This document shows, piece after piece, positions 47,811-59,596 of a stretch of DNA of 64,000 bases; within the stretch, counting starts at the first letter, position 1; each line of letters opens with the position of its first letter. Below the pieces are notes generated by a model. The model saw only the letters and a list, made by a program, of their open reading frames with translations. It was not told the DNA's origin and did not search any database. The translations under genes and the position numbers were made by a program. Location: positions 7,873,672-7,937,671 of the forward strand of contig OZ024785.1 in NCBI GenBank assembly GCA_964017065.1, in the 5' to 3' direction. Source of the stretch: Haliclona indistincta (taxonomy: Eukaryota; Porifera; Demospongiae; Haplosclerida; Chalinidae).

Positions 47811-50800
47811 CTAACAAATTTCGTAAAATTTATGTTCCTCTTGCTTGTCTGGAATTGGCAGTTGTTCATCTGGACCACAAGAACCTCTCACAATTGTTTT
47901 CGTGTATGGCAACTTGTATCTATAACTGATGCAGAGATAGTCTCTCAAAAAATTCAGCGGCTGGCAGACAACATGCCCACGGACTGCTTTTAGCTGAGTG
48001 CATGCTTCCTTTGGATTTCTCTCTGCAAGACTAGGCCCTAAAGCCTGGAACAACATAATGCAATATTTTTATACTGCATGTCTTAAATACCTTCCTTTCC
48101 TTAAGGTCTTGCATTTTTACAACATCATCAACAAGCTCAATTTCTCTTCCAAACACTCTTTTGTAGATTTCAGTATTTGTGTGAGCTCGTTTCATAAACT
48201 CCTGCAAAATGACACTAACGCTTGCCAGTTGCAGTGACCATGTAGTATTTAACGTACGGCGTAACTTGCTTCAAAATTGTCTGCAATTGCATCATCTGTT
48301 TCAAGTCCAAGATGTTCTCTATGAGAAAGAACTTGATAATTCACATGATAACATAAGTAGTTAGTTAACCTAGTGAGTTGGCAGCGCAGCCCGTGTGAGA
48401 ACTCCCTGCTTTCTATCATCATAGCCAGCTCACTGTCTCTGTCTCCAACCATGCTACGATCATTGATGTTAGCTGTGTGTGTGTGAGAGAGAGTGTGATA
48501 AATCATTTTCCATCAGTGAGTCCTAACCTGATCCCATGATGGTGTACTTGTCATCCACAATCATCAATTTAGTGTGAACATACACTATTTCGGTCACCTG
48601 TATGAGCAAATATGACTACCAAAAGCATAAGTTCATTAGATGTACTGTACCGGTCTTCCATTGAGCATGTCGTGTGTTCGCAGACCAAAGATGGAAACGT
48701 AATCACTCACATTAGTAACTGCATGTTTGATAGTAATGTCACGAAGGAGTGTCTCTTTTCCTACTTACCTCCTGCATCTGCAAGTCGTTCAAAGAGCGAA
48801 TCATTTTTTCTGCTAATTGTAGCATAGTTTAGGTATGCTACACTTGTCAGCTCAGCAGAATTCTCCCATGTTCCCAGCATTTCTGGCTTCAAGGGAATGA
48901 CTATGACCACTTTAAAGCTCTTTCCTTCATTATGAGCTCTTATAATCCTGTCACCAAGTGACCTCACAACAGTATTCTCAAGAGTTCCTAACAATTAAAG
49001 TAACATTCTGTATTATTTAGCACATGAATTTTACCTTTCAAAGATGAAATGAAGAATTGGTTCTGTAAATTATGTGAGACTCTAGCTGGTTCATGATTGA
49101 ACTAACTACTAACCTCAATGTATATGAATTCTTCAGCTTTATCAATAAGTGCATGGTATGCAGCCTGAATGGATGCTTCTTTATCCACTTTATAACTCCA
49201 GTATGAGCGTACTGCCTGAGAAGATCAACTATATGAACTTGGACTATTACAATTCCTAATATTTGAAACTGATACATGTATAACTGCATGTACGGCAATG
49301 CAGGAACACGATTTTGTGCAGAATACTTAAAATGCACCCATTTTCTCAAAATTAAAATTTTTATTGTAGGATGACTAACCTGGCATTGTAACTTTGGCAT
49401 ATGATCCCAATTCTGTTCTTTAGGAAACTATGCAGGGCAAGCAATCCATACACATTACTTTGTAATGTGGTTTTGCTTACCGGGAGTGGATTTATGGGAC
49501 TGTATTCAATTTTCACTTCAAACATCCAATCAAAGTACCATGGATATATAGGTTCTTAAGAAGAAACAGTACATGAAAAATTGTACATGAGATGCATGCA
49601 TGCAGCATGTACTTACCTGGGGTTTGTTCGCTAGTCACACCCTCATACGAATTGGGGATTAGATTCATCACAACAGTAGAAAATGGATAAGCGAAAAAAT
49701 TTTGCTTTAGACAAATGATCTCCACTTTCCACTTTTGTGGAGATTCTTGATTGTACCTCTGGACAAAGTGCCGAGCTAAGTCAGTCACAACAGGACCTTC
49801 TACACAGCATGCCACATCATGCCATGGCATGCGTGGCTGCACACTCCTATCCATGTAGTCTAGAGAAAGATGTCATAGCTTGGTCTTGCAAGACTATTTC
49901 TATTGTACCTTCATCAGGTTTTTTATAATCTTCTTCAGAATAGTCATTTTTCATTAGAAAAGTGTTTTTGTAGTCTTTTCCTTTCCAGTATTGAACATGC
50001 TGCAAAATTGATAACTTATAGTTACTACATTAGACAACAGATTATGTATCATAAGGCTTTCAACAGCTAGTGCAAATCTATACAATGTAGCTGTGCTATA
50101 AATGAACGTTTGTTGAATTCCGAATGCCTACATGCACCGAATACTCATTTTGTAGCTGATGTCTGTGTGTGTTTTACCAGTTGCACAATATACCTTGTCC
50201 TTTGGGTTGTCATTCAATTTGTGCTCAGGAGTGTCCCATCGTCCATAGCACAAATCCAGTCCACCCATAAAAGCAATCTTTTGGTCAATGATGACTAACT
50301 TTTCATGGTGTGAATATCTAGAAATTAAATGACGTCGATGGCGATATACCTACAGAATAACGATCAGGCTGCTATTTGAGCTGCAATTTTATAACATACA
50401 TTTATCCTGGGTGGATCATGCAGTTCTTCCATTGTGAATTTGTTCCCTAGTTCTAAGAGCTCTTTATAAAGCAGGATATACACCTTCACGCCTTCACCCT
50501 AAACAGTGAGTTGTATGGATTTTTTTCGACTATCTATAAGCGGCTCACCGCTTTCTTTTTTAGCAGGTTTCCCAATCTCCACTGCTCCCAGTCATCGGGA
50601 TTCTGCGAATTAGGCCTCTTCAGGTAAATGTGATGATTCATTCTACAACAATAAGCATAAAATCTTGTACACATAAAGTATATGAACACTCACTGCCAGT
50701 CAGTGATGTAGATCTCCTTTGTGGCACTTAGCATAGCATCAGCAACAGCTTCCATGTAATCTTTGCCATCCACAAACCTGCAAAAATTATTGTATGATAC

Positions 50801-50952
50801 TTCTACTTTTAGAAGTGCAATCACCATTGTGCTTGGCCCTTAGTATGCTGTCTGGAAAATTCAAATTGGAGGTTTGTCTCAGTGAGGAAAGGGACATGTT
50901 CACACTGTATCCGACTGAGCTCTGTTGAACCGCGGCTGAAATAATTGCCCAT
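47811..50952 (-). CDS. Phospholipase D, tandem copy 1
   Basis: A minus-strand gene of many short exons. From the 5' end: [12 protein letters not shown] (50952), [39 protein letters not shown], then the first HKD motif [20 protein letters not shown] (about 50320-50240) and [13 protein letters not shown]. Next come [23 protein letters not shown], the segment AEEFIYIE, and the second HKD motif [33 protein letters not shown] (about 48590-48430). The end is [15 protein letters not shown]. The order matches the catalytic half of PLD1/2, which hydrolyse phosphatidylcholine to phosphatidic acid. No PX or PH domain is visible upstream. The start is uncertain: the frame is open a little further upstream, but MGNYFS follows a good context and is a possible N-myristoylation site. 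Confidence 0.8.
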
Positions 50953-51786
50953 GGTATTAAACTCCTGCCTAGCAGTCTCTGTCAATTTAGTTCTGCATAG
51001 GTAAGTAAAAATCTATGTACATGTAGTCACACCATGATGATCAATCAATGCTTTTTTGTTTCGAAATTGTGACTTTGCAGCACTAAACATTACAGTCACT
51101 CATTGACAAGACAGGAGCGCACCGTGGAGCCTATCCAGACGATTTTTTCCCTGCAAGAGACGCTATCGACTCTGACTACTTTGCTGGGCGTGTATTAAAC
51201 TGCCTACGTCACTCTCCTTCCTATGACTCGACGTGCAGCGCGGCGGAGTATGTTTGAATAAATCGCTGCTCAACGCTCCTTCCCCTTAAGCGCTCCAGCT
51301 CAAGATTAACTGATTTATAGTTCAGTGCAAGCATTGGGACACAAGACCGTTTCACTTTGCAGGCCTAGTGAGTCAATGAATATAGTATCGCTCACAATAA
51401 AACGCACGTACCTTTTTCCTTTACCGTCTTAGTATAAATTCTGCACAGCAAGACACAGTGCTGTCTGTCGCGGGACTAGGCTAAATACGCACAGTGGCGG
51501 ATGTTAAGTACAACACATGTAGGAAAAGGGAAAATATGAAAATAATACAAGTGTAAATGAGTGCTATGTGGCTTTCGTTATGGAAATGAACTCAGACTTT
51601 TCATGCCGGTTTAGTGAAGCTGATTTAGAGCCAGGAAATGTATTTATTATGAGTAAGTGCAAAGGTGGAGAGATATCATCACAAATGACAGCCCTGTCTA
51701 AGTTAGGTAAGTAACAAACGGTGAAATTCCAAAAATCACACTCTAGTGGTCTATAGGCTACCATGCAAAATTCTTTTGAGTCATAT
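50953..51786. other. Spacer between PLD copies 1 and 2
   Basis: About 830 bp without a supported gene. A GC-richer stretch (51110-51300) with a CRE-like TACGTCAC may belong to the copy 1 promoter. Nothing else is recognised. Confidence 0.4.
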
Positions 51787-54700
51787 CTAGCAGACACTAA
51801 AAAAGTCATGATCCTTTGGCACAGGGCCTTCTGGAATCGGAGGATTCTCAAGAGGGTCAACATGACCCTTTATGATAATATCTGCGCCTGGTATCCAGTA
51901 GAATTTGCCACTAATGCTGAGATAGTCCCTCAAAAAATTCAGTGGCTGCCAGACAATGTGTCCATGAATATCTTTCAGCTGGCTATACGCTTCTCCAGGA
52001 TTTGCCTCAGCAAGACTTGGACCTAACTCCTGCAAGTATTAAAAAAGCTATTATTTTATCCCATACATTTACTAAACAAGTTATCATAGATAGGAAATTT
52101 TTTTGCTTGTTGTATGCATTGAATTTGTCACTAGAACAGACGAAATACTAACATCAAACATGCTACAGTTGGTTAATTTAACGTACAGCAAAACCTATAC
52201 TGAATAGTCAAAAGTTATTGCATATAGTTGATCAAATTTTGTTCTAAATTTGCTACTAACATTAGGTCTTGAATACTATACCTTTCTTTTCCTGAGATCT
52301 TCTAATTTTATGACGTCATCAACAAGTTCAATCTCTTTTCCAAACACTCTTTCGTAGACTTCAGTGTTTGTGTGAGCTCGTTTCATGAACTCCTATAAAA
52401 TGTTTGCAATGCTTATTGGTTTGCAGTGATATTTAGAAACATACAGCATAGCTTGCTTCAAAACTTTCCGCAATTGTATCAGCTGTGTCCAGTCCAAGAT
52501 GTTCTCTATATGGTTTTTTCAATTCACACGATAGCATAGGTGCATGCAGCTAACTTAGTGAGTTGGCAGCGCAGACCGTGTGAGAACTCCCTGCTTTCTA
52601 TCATCACAGCCAGCTCACTGTCTCTGTCTCCAACCATGCTGCGATCATTGATGTTAGCTGTGTGTACGAGGAATCATTTTCCATCAGTGAACTATATGAA
52701 TCCTAACCTGATCCCATGATGGTGTGCTTGTCATCCACGATCATCAATTTAGTGTGAACATACACTATTTCAGTCACCTAGTGTGACAAGAGTGTCATCG
52801 GTTACTGAGCTAGACATGATTTTATGTTGTACCGGTCTTCCGTTGAGCCAATCATGTGAACGCAGACCAAAAGTAGAAACAAAGTCATTCACATTTGTTA
52901 CTGCATTGTTACTAGTCATTGCCTTTATTTTCATTATAAACATTTACTTACTTCCGGCGTTCTTGAGTCTTTTAAAGAGTGAGCCTTTTCCACGTTCAAT
53001 CGTAGCATAGTTCAGGTATGCTACACTTACCAGTTCATCAGAATTCTCCCATGTTCCCAGCATTTCTGGCTTCAATGGAATGACTATGATCACTTTAAAG
53101 CTCTTTCCTTCTTTATGAGCTCTAATAATCCTGTCACCAAGTGACCTCACAACAGTATTCTCAAGAGTTCCTGTTAATATCAAGGAGTTGTTCAATAAAT
53201 TAATTATTGAAAACCACAAATTACCTTCCAATGAGGAGATGAAGAACTGGTTCTGTAATAAAAAAAAGCAGAAATTTTAGCAGGAAGTTATAGTCTAAGT
53301 TATGGTTTCTAAACAAATTGTTGTTTCTTCATGTGTATAATTTTTGAAATAATTTTCGCTTTCGTCAAGTTATGTACCTCAATGTATATGGATTCCTCAG
53401 CTTTCTCAATAAGAGCATGATATTTGGCCTGAACAGATGCTTCTTTCTCTGTTTGTCTACTCCAGTATGAGCGTACAACCTACAGTTTGATATGTCCAAT
53501 AATTATTGCATTGGCTAGCAACTTGCATGCTGTACATTATCACACTGAACATAACCTGACCTGGCAATTTAATTCAGGCAATTCCCAATCTTTTTCCTCT
53601 GGTACCTACAGATACCATAACCCATGTTAGCATGCACAAGTAGATTTTTCCATTTACCGCAAGATCTTTAGCGTCAGATTCATAATTGTATCTTTGAACA
53701 AAGTGCCGTACAAAGTCAGTCACAGCAGGACCTTCCACACTGCATGCTACATCATGCCATGGCATACGTGGCTGCACACTTCTGTTCATAAAATCTACAT
53801 CAGGCTTCCTATAGTCTTCATCAGAATAATCTTTCTTCAATAGGAAAGTATTTTTGTAGTCTTTTCCTTTCCAGTATTGAACATTTGGACCATACTACAG
53901 TACAATATGTGGTTTCATCAGATGTTACGAGATGCACATTACCTGGTCATTTGGGTTGTCATTTAATTTATGTGCAGGAGTGTCCCAGCGCCCATAGGCC
54001 AAATCCAGCCCACCCATAAACGCAATCTTGTGGTCAACAATGACCAACTTCTCATGGTGAGAATATATTGGTAAAAATCCTTCTGGGCGATGGCGATGAA
54101 CCTATGATAATGAACAGATTTCAAAAACCTTCAGCGTGTCATGCACATTGTAGAGTTAGGTCCTGGTTTGGAGCAGCTGTAGTGCCTGTGCTAACCTAGC
54201 CTCGCCTCCAGGCTAGATATCATAATAATAATATAGCCTGGTACAGACTGTCTACGCATGCGCGCAATATCTACACTAATAACAAGATAATTATATTCAT
54301 GATTTTGCAAGTAGCTGTATTTTCCTAGCCATGGGTATTCGTGCAGACAGAGTCGCTGCGTGCAGTTTGCTTGCCTATTGATAGGCATCGAATATAGCAA
54401 ATTTCAGCAATGCAGTGTTAGCCATCTCGGAGCTACGAGCTCGCCCTGTGAAGACTAAGCACGATTGATTGTACACACTCTTTCTTTAGTTGTGCGGAAG
54501 GTACGAAGCTAAAACTGCTCGAGCATGCTCATCTGCCATCTGTGCAGGAATCCATGCGATGTTTTCGCCGAGCGCTGCTCGTACGCGATATTACAGCTAC
54601 GTGGTGCCAGACAGCACAGCCTACGTTGCTGTAATATCGCGTACGAGCAGCACCATTCCAGCTCTGCCAACTCTCTCAAGAGCATATTTTACAGCGTCAT

Positions 54701-55922
54701 TGAAGGTATCGGTAGCAGTAACAGTAGCGCTAGTCATTGTTGATGTAAATTGGAACGGACGTATATCTAAACGTGCGCGAACAAATTCACGGAACGTACA
54801 CGGTGTTTTACTAATTACACCAGTTTTGGTGTAATTTTGGAGCATGCGCAGACAGTCTGTACCAGGCCATCTCTCAGCTTTGGGGGAGTGGCCTGGAGGC
54901 GAGGCTAGTGCTAACCAGAATACAGCAAAGTGCTGACCACAAGCCTTGTGGTCAGCCCTTGTATATGTATCACATGAACAAGTGAGTATAGGTACGTAGA
55001 CATTGCAATAGTGTAGGCTCTCTTCCTTGAAATGTCTATTCACCCTCAGAGCTGTCCTGCTGTTTAGATGGGTTCTACAAGTACCTAGGTAGTCAACTAT
55101 GGGGGCTTTTGTAGTCAGAGAGGTCCAAGATGAGCCAGAGAACGAAAGCACTTTAGCAAATATTGCAAGCCATTGTCGTGCCTATCATACTCACAACCTT
55201 ACCAACGCGTACTGATCTCTGCAGCTCGATGGACAGAAAGAACAAATGACAGAGCAAGTACCGTATAGAGAGAAATTTTCGCGGGAAAATTTTCTCCCGC
55301 GAAAATGTACGTATTGTCATAAAGAATAACAATAGCCTATGCAATACAGTACTGGTTGAACGTACATTTATCCTGGGTGGATCATGCAGCTCTTCCATAG
55401 TAAACTGGCTACCAAGTTCTAAAAATAATCCACCAAGTGCCTCTTCATAGAGTAGAATATACACCCGCACACCTTCACTCTAAAAATTCAATTGAGTTGT
55501 ACGTTTTTTTGACATAATTAAGCTCACTGCTTTCTTCTTCAGCAGGTTTCCCACTCTCCACTGCTCCCAGTCATCAGGGTTCTGCGAATTAGGCCTCTTC
55601 AGGTAAATGTGATGATTCATTCTACAACAATAAGTACAAAATCTTGTATACAGAGAATATGGACACTCACTGCCAGTCAGTGATGTAGATCTCCTTTGTG
55701 GCACCTAGTATAGCATCAGCAACAGCTTCCATATAATCTTTGCCATCGACAAACCTTTAAGTACTATTTATATGAAAGATATGAGTGGTTTTTGTTCCTC
55801 ACCATTGTGCTCTGCCCTTTGTACGCAGGCCAGCAAATCCTGCACAGGGTTGGAAACATGAATTGCTAGCCAAGTCCATGGTGTATGTAAATCCAACACG
55901 CTTACCTTTGTATTGCTCCATC
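51787..55922 (-). CDS. Phospholipase D, tandem copy 2
   Basis: A short first exon (55922-55907, MEQYK) joins [13 protein letters not shown] in frame. The catalytic order then follows copy 1: [41 protein letters not shown] (about 54055), [43 protein letters not shown] with [14 protein letters not shown] (about 52750-52600), and C-terminus [17 protein letters not shown]. Both HKD motifs are intact. It lacks a ~50-residue insert present in copy 1 (NLIPNSYEG to EYSPINPLP). A Mutator-like element occupies the intron between the first HKD exon and the preceding exon. Copies 1 and 2 are close relatives, so their duplication is recent relative to copy 3. Confidence 0.8.
54188..54916. mobile_element. 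Mutator-like non-autonomous transposon with 9 bp target duplication
   Basis: GTGCTAACC occurs at both flanks (54188-54196 and 54908-54916). Between them a 711 bp element has terminal inverted repeats TAGCCTCGCCTCCAGGC and a second inner pair, GCCTGGTACAGACTGTC against GACAGTCTGTACCAGGC. A further internal hairpin (54573-54652) is made of GCTGCTCGTACGCGATATTA and its complement. The 9 bp duplication and long nested inverted ends fit Mutator-like elements. No intact transposase is seen. Confidence 0.85.
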
Positions 55923-56359
55923 TTGAAAATGACCAACTACAGTTAAGCAGTTCCAGGATTTGTTGGCCAACTACTTTAACAAACTACTCTATGCTGTGCA
56001 CTGGCAAGCCCTTGGTACTGAGATGTACTTCCTGCTTAGCATTATAATCAATAGTTTTATAACCCAACATGCATTTTGGCTTCTTTTCCTTCCCACAGTT
56101 ATTACAACAGCATATTCTAGTGTGCTCTAGTGACTTCTGAAATGTCAACAGCCAACAACATGCATAGTACATGTATACCACACCAATGATTTTCTGTATT
56201 GTATAGTCCTTGTATGTGCAATCTTACACGTACAATTATGTTGTGAATAAATCAGTGGGTATGGCAGCATACATGTACATGTAATGAAATAGTTGTAATA
56301 AACTCAGCATTCAAATTCATGCATGCTACTCTAAGAATTTGTTCAACCATGAATTTGTT
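55923..56359. other. Spacer between PLD copies 2 and 3, with an exon-like open stretch
   Basis: On the minus strand, about 56137-55990, a TTTCAG acceptor precedes an open frame reading KSLEHTRICCCNNCGKEKK then PKCMLGYKTIDYNAKQEVHL. It could be an alternative 5' exon of PLD copy 2, but no start codon or clean donor is found. The rest of the spacer shows nothing. Confidence 0.3.
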
Positions 56360-59247
56360 CTACATGAATTGTTTCCACTTGCAGTCCGGTTGATCGCCAC
56401 CTTTAGTAATGACATCTGCAATGGGAAGTGTGAACTTTCCACTGACTTCTAGATCGTCCTTCAAAAAGTGCAGTGGGTGGAGAACAACGTGTCCTCTGAT
56501 TTTGCCCAACTCCTTGTTTGCAGCTGCCATATCAGTTTCCGCAACAAGTCCAGCCTAAAATAATTTATTAAGAACTCGTCCCCATAAAAATTGATACCTT
56601 TCGATCTTCCAACTTCTTGAAGCTTGTTGCTTCATCTGACAGCTCTATCAGTCCTCCAAACACACTTTCATAGATTGCAGTGTTAATCTTAGCCGTCTCC
56701 TGAAATGTCTAAAAGAAAAAATTAATCATGAACATTTCCTGTATTTTACCAAAATTTAAAGCGTATACCTTATAACACTGATTAAATACATTCACTGCAA
56801 TGTCTGTCTCTTTCATTCCAAGATGTTCTCTGCAAAGAATCATAGTTGTCTATAGTAAAAGTACATGAATGTGCTAAACTTAGCGAGGTGACATCGCAGT
56901 GTTTTTGAATAATTCTCATCTTCAACAATCAGCGCTATTTCTGTATCACGATCTCCAAGCATGCTACGATCATTAATGTTGGCTGTGAAAATATAGTGAC
57001 GAAACTTACTAGAAATTTGAATTGCAATTCTTACCTGATCCAATTATGGTGATTCTATCATCCACCACCATTGTTTTGGTGTGAACATAAATCACTTCAG
57101 TGACCTAGTCAACAACACAACATAATTCAGTGATAAACTATTGTTACGTACTAGTTTGTCACCCAGAGTGTCATGAGCACGCAGGCTATAAAATGTGACA
57201 TACTTTGGTATGTCTTCCTCTTTTACTACAAAAAAGAAACGATAGTAATTCCATGCGAGTATGTTGTTTACAAAGCTTACTTCCTCCGTTCTTTAGTTGT
57301 TCAAAGAAGGAATCTTCACCTCTCAAAATGGTGGAGTAGTTGAGGTAAGCAACTGTCTTGAGCTCATCGGAATCTTTCCATGTTCCTGAAAACTCTGGTT
57401 TCAGTGGTATAACAATGATCATTTGAAACGATGCTTCTTCCTTGTGAGCTCGTATGATTCTGTCTGCAAGCGCCTTCACTATATTATTCTCAATGACTCC
57501 TACGTATAATTGAAAAAATGATGCCTCTGCTTATTTCTGATCTGCATGATTTCTGTTTACCTTTCATTCTAACATCTTTCTTCACAGTCGACACAAAAAA
57601 CTGATTCTGAAGCAAAGTACATTGCACAAACTAATGTCTTACTTTGTTTTAGCCTAACCTCAATGTATATGAAATCTTTTGCTTCTTCAATGCATTTCAA
57701 GTATGCTTTGTAAATGGAACTTTCAGTGCGACTAATTCCTGTTGAGGATTTCTCAGCAGAACGCAGCACCTATTATAGGGCTCAAAAATTATTATCAAGA
57801 ACCAAGGGCGAAGTGAACTTGCTTACCTGACATTTCTTTACTTCACTCGGCTCAATCCCTGGAACAGCAACTATGGTATGGTCATCAGTGACATCCTGTG
57901 TAAAACAATAGAATTTGTCATAGAAAGATACTGTGAGTTACTGGGAGTTTTCCTTTGGTATTTTGGTTGTATCGCTGCACAAAGTGTCTCGCAACATCAC
58001 CGGCAGCTGCACCAAACACACAGCAAGCGACATCGTGCCAGGGCATGCGTGGCTGCGTCTTCCTGTCCAAGAAATCTGAATAAGAATATCATACTTGGAA
58101 TTAACCATCTATCACTCTTGATCACCTTTTGTAGGCTCTTCATAATCTTTGGCTGTCAGACCGTCCTTCATAAGGAAGGTATTCTTATAATCCAATCCTT
58201 TCCATAGGCTAGCACTCTAAATGTCGGCATAATGTGTACTTGTCTATATTTAATTACAGTTCTTACTTCGTCATTTAGCTTGTGTTCAGGTGTGTCCCAT
58301 CGTCCAAAGCACAAGTCCAATCCACCAAGAAAGGCGACTTTCCGATCAACAACAACCACCTTCTCATGGTGAGACCAACGTAACCTTAAACTCAAGCCAA
58401 TTCCCCAACCATGTTGGTAAAACTGAACACACAGATTTATTGAGGTCATTCAAACTTTAATCTCAAGCTTACATGGATGTTTTCTTCGGGCTTAAGTATG
58501 CGTTGCGTGAACTCAGTTCCAAGCTCAAGAAACTTCTTCCAAGCAACTTCTGACTCTTTGTAGATCAAAATATGGACTTGAACTCCTTCTTTCTATAGCC
58601 GAGACGTCGGCAGCAATTTAATTCAGAGCAAAACATACAACCTACAGCTTTCTTTTTCAACATGTTTTCTAGTTTCCACTCATCCCAATCAGAGTTTTCA
58701 GGCCTCTTCAAAAAGATGCTGGGATTAAGTCTGTAGCAATTATAACAAAATATTACAACTGTTTTAAATAATTACAAACATGTGCATGGTTACTCTAGGA
58801 TTTGAAAGACTTAATTATTGCACAATAAGAATAATGAACTCACTGCCAGTCAGTGATGTATATTTCACTTTCAGCCGAGTTTATAGCAATAGCAACAGCT
58901 TCCATATAGTCTTTCCCATCAACAAACCTGTAAGTGTATAAACAAGCATAGCCCATCATGCAGTTTTTCATCAGTACCATTTTGCATGACATTTTTCTCG
59001 CACAGCTGCAAAGGAATCATATCGGTTGGTTTCTGTATAAATGTAAAAAGGCATAATCGAGTGTATTCAATATTTCAATTAGGGAGTGCTAAAAACTTCA
59101 CACCCAGGGTTTGTTGGTCATACTGCCTCTAACCAGTTGCATGTTCTCAGCAAAGAGATCGAGACAAAACATGACACCACTACTGAGCCCAGATTTTATG
59201 ATTGAGCTGTTCGCATAGCTAAGAAGGTGCTTGAGCAACGAAAGCAT
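56360..59247 (-). CDS. Phospholipase D, tandem copy 3 (divergent)
   Basis: A third PLD with the same exon order but clearly diverged. It starts near [15 protein letters not shown] (59247); an upstream exon around 59412 (MAA then a GTAAGT donor) is possible but does not join in frame. Motifs are [20 protein letters not shown] then [14 protein letters not shown] (about 58350-58270), [41 protein letters not shown], and the second HKD with [17 protein letters not shown] (about 57090-56930). The protein ends CKWKQFM-stop at 56360. All HKD residues are present. No PX or PH domain is visible. Phosphatidylcholine hydrolysis to phosphatidic acid is inferred from the family. Confidence 0.78.
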
Positions 59248-59596
59248 CTTCCACTGAATAGTCATAGATACGACCCTGCATACTCAGCCGTCGTCAGTCT
59301 GCCCGGGCAATCCGGCGCCCGCTGTCCTCAAATTAGCTACTACTGCAGTGTAGCAGTGCATCAGATCATAAGCTACAATTGTACACTAACAAGATACGTG
59401 TACGTACTTACCAGCAGCCATAACGCACTGTTTAGTCTGTTTTGCAGTAGATGAGTTCACCGTACCGAGCTGTCTGTGTTTCTGTTACATCATCATGGTT
59501 TTATAACTAAGCGTTTACGTAATGCGATTTACTTTTACTTGTACGTATGCAATAAATTTTGGCGGGCAGTTTAAAAATACAACAATTACATCAATT
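59248..59596. other. Spacer between PLD copy 3 and the POT gene
   Basis: 349 bp. It includes a possible noncoding first exon with a GTAAGTAC donor near 59410 on the minus strand. Nothing else is recognised. Confidence 0.35.

Noticed and set aside
54621..55151. 176-codon minus-strand frame across the Mutator-like element
   Set aside because: It crosses the element boundary and the 9 bp duplication, has no known domain and no splice context. It is probably chance openness.
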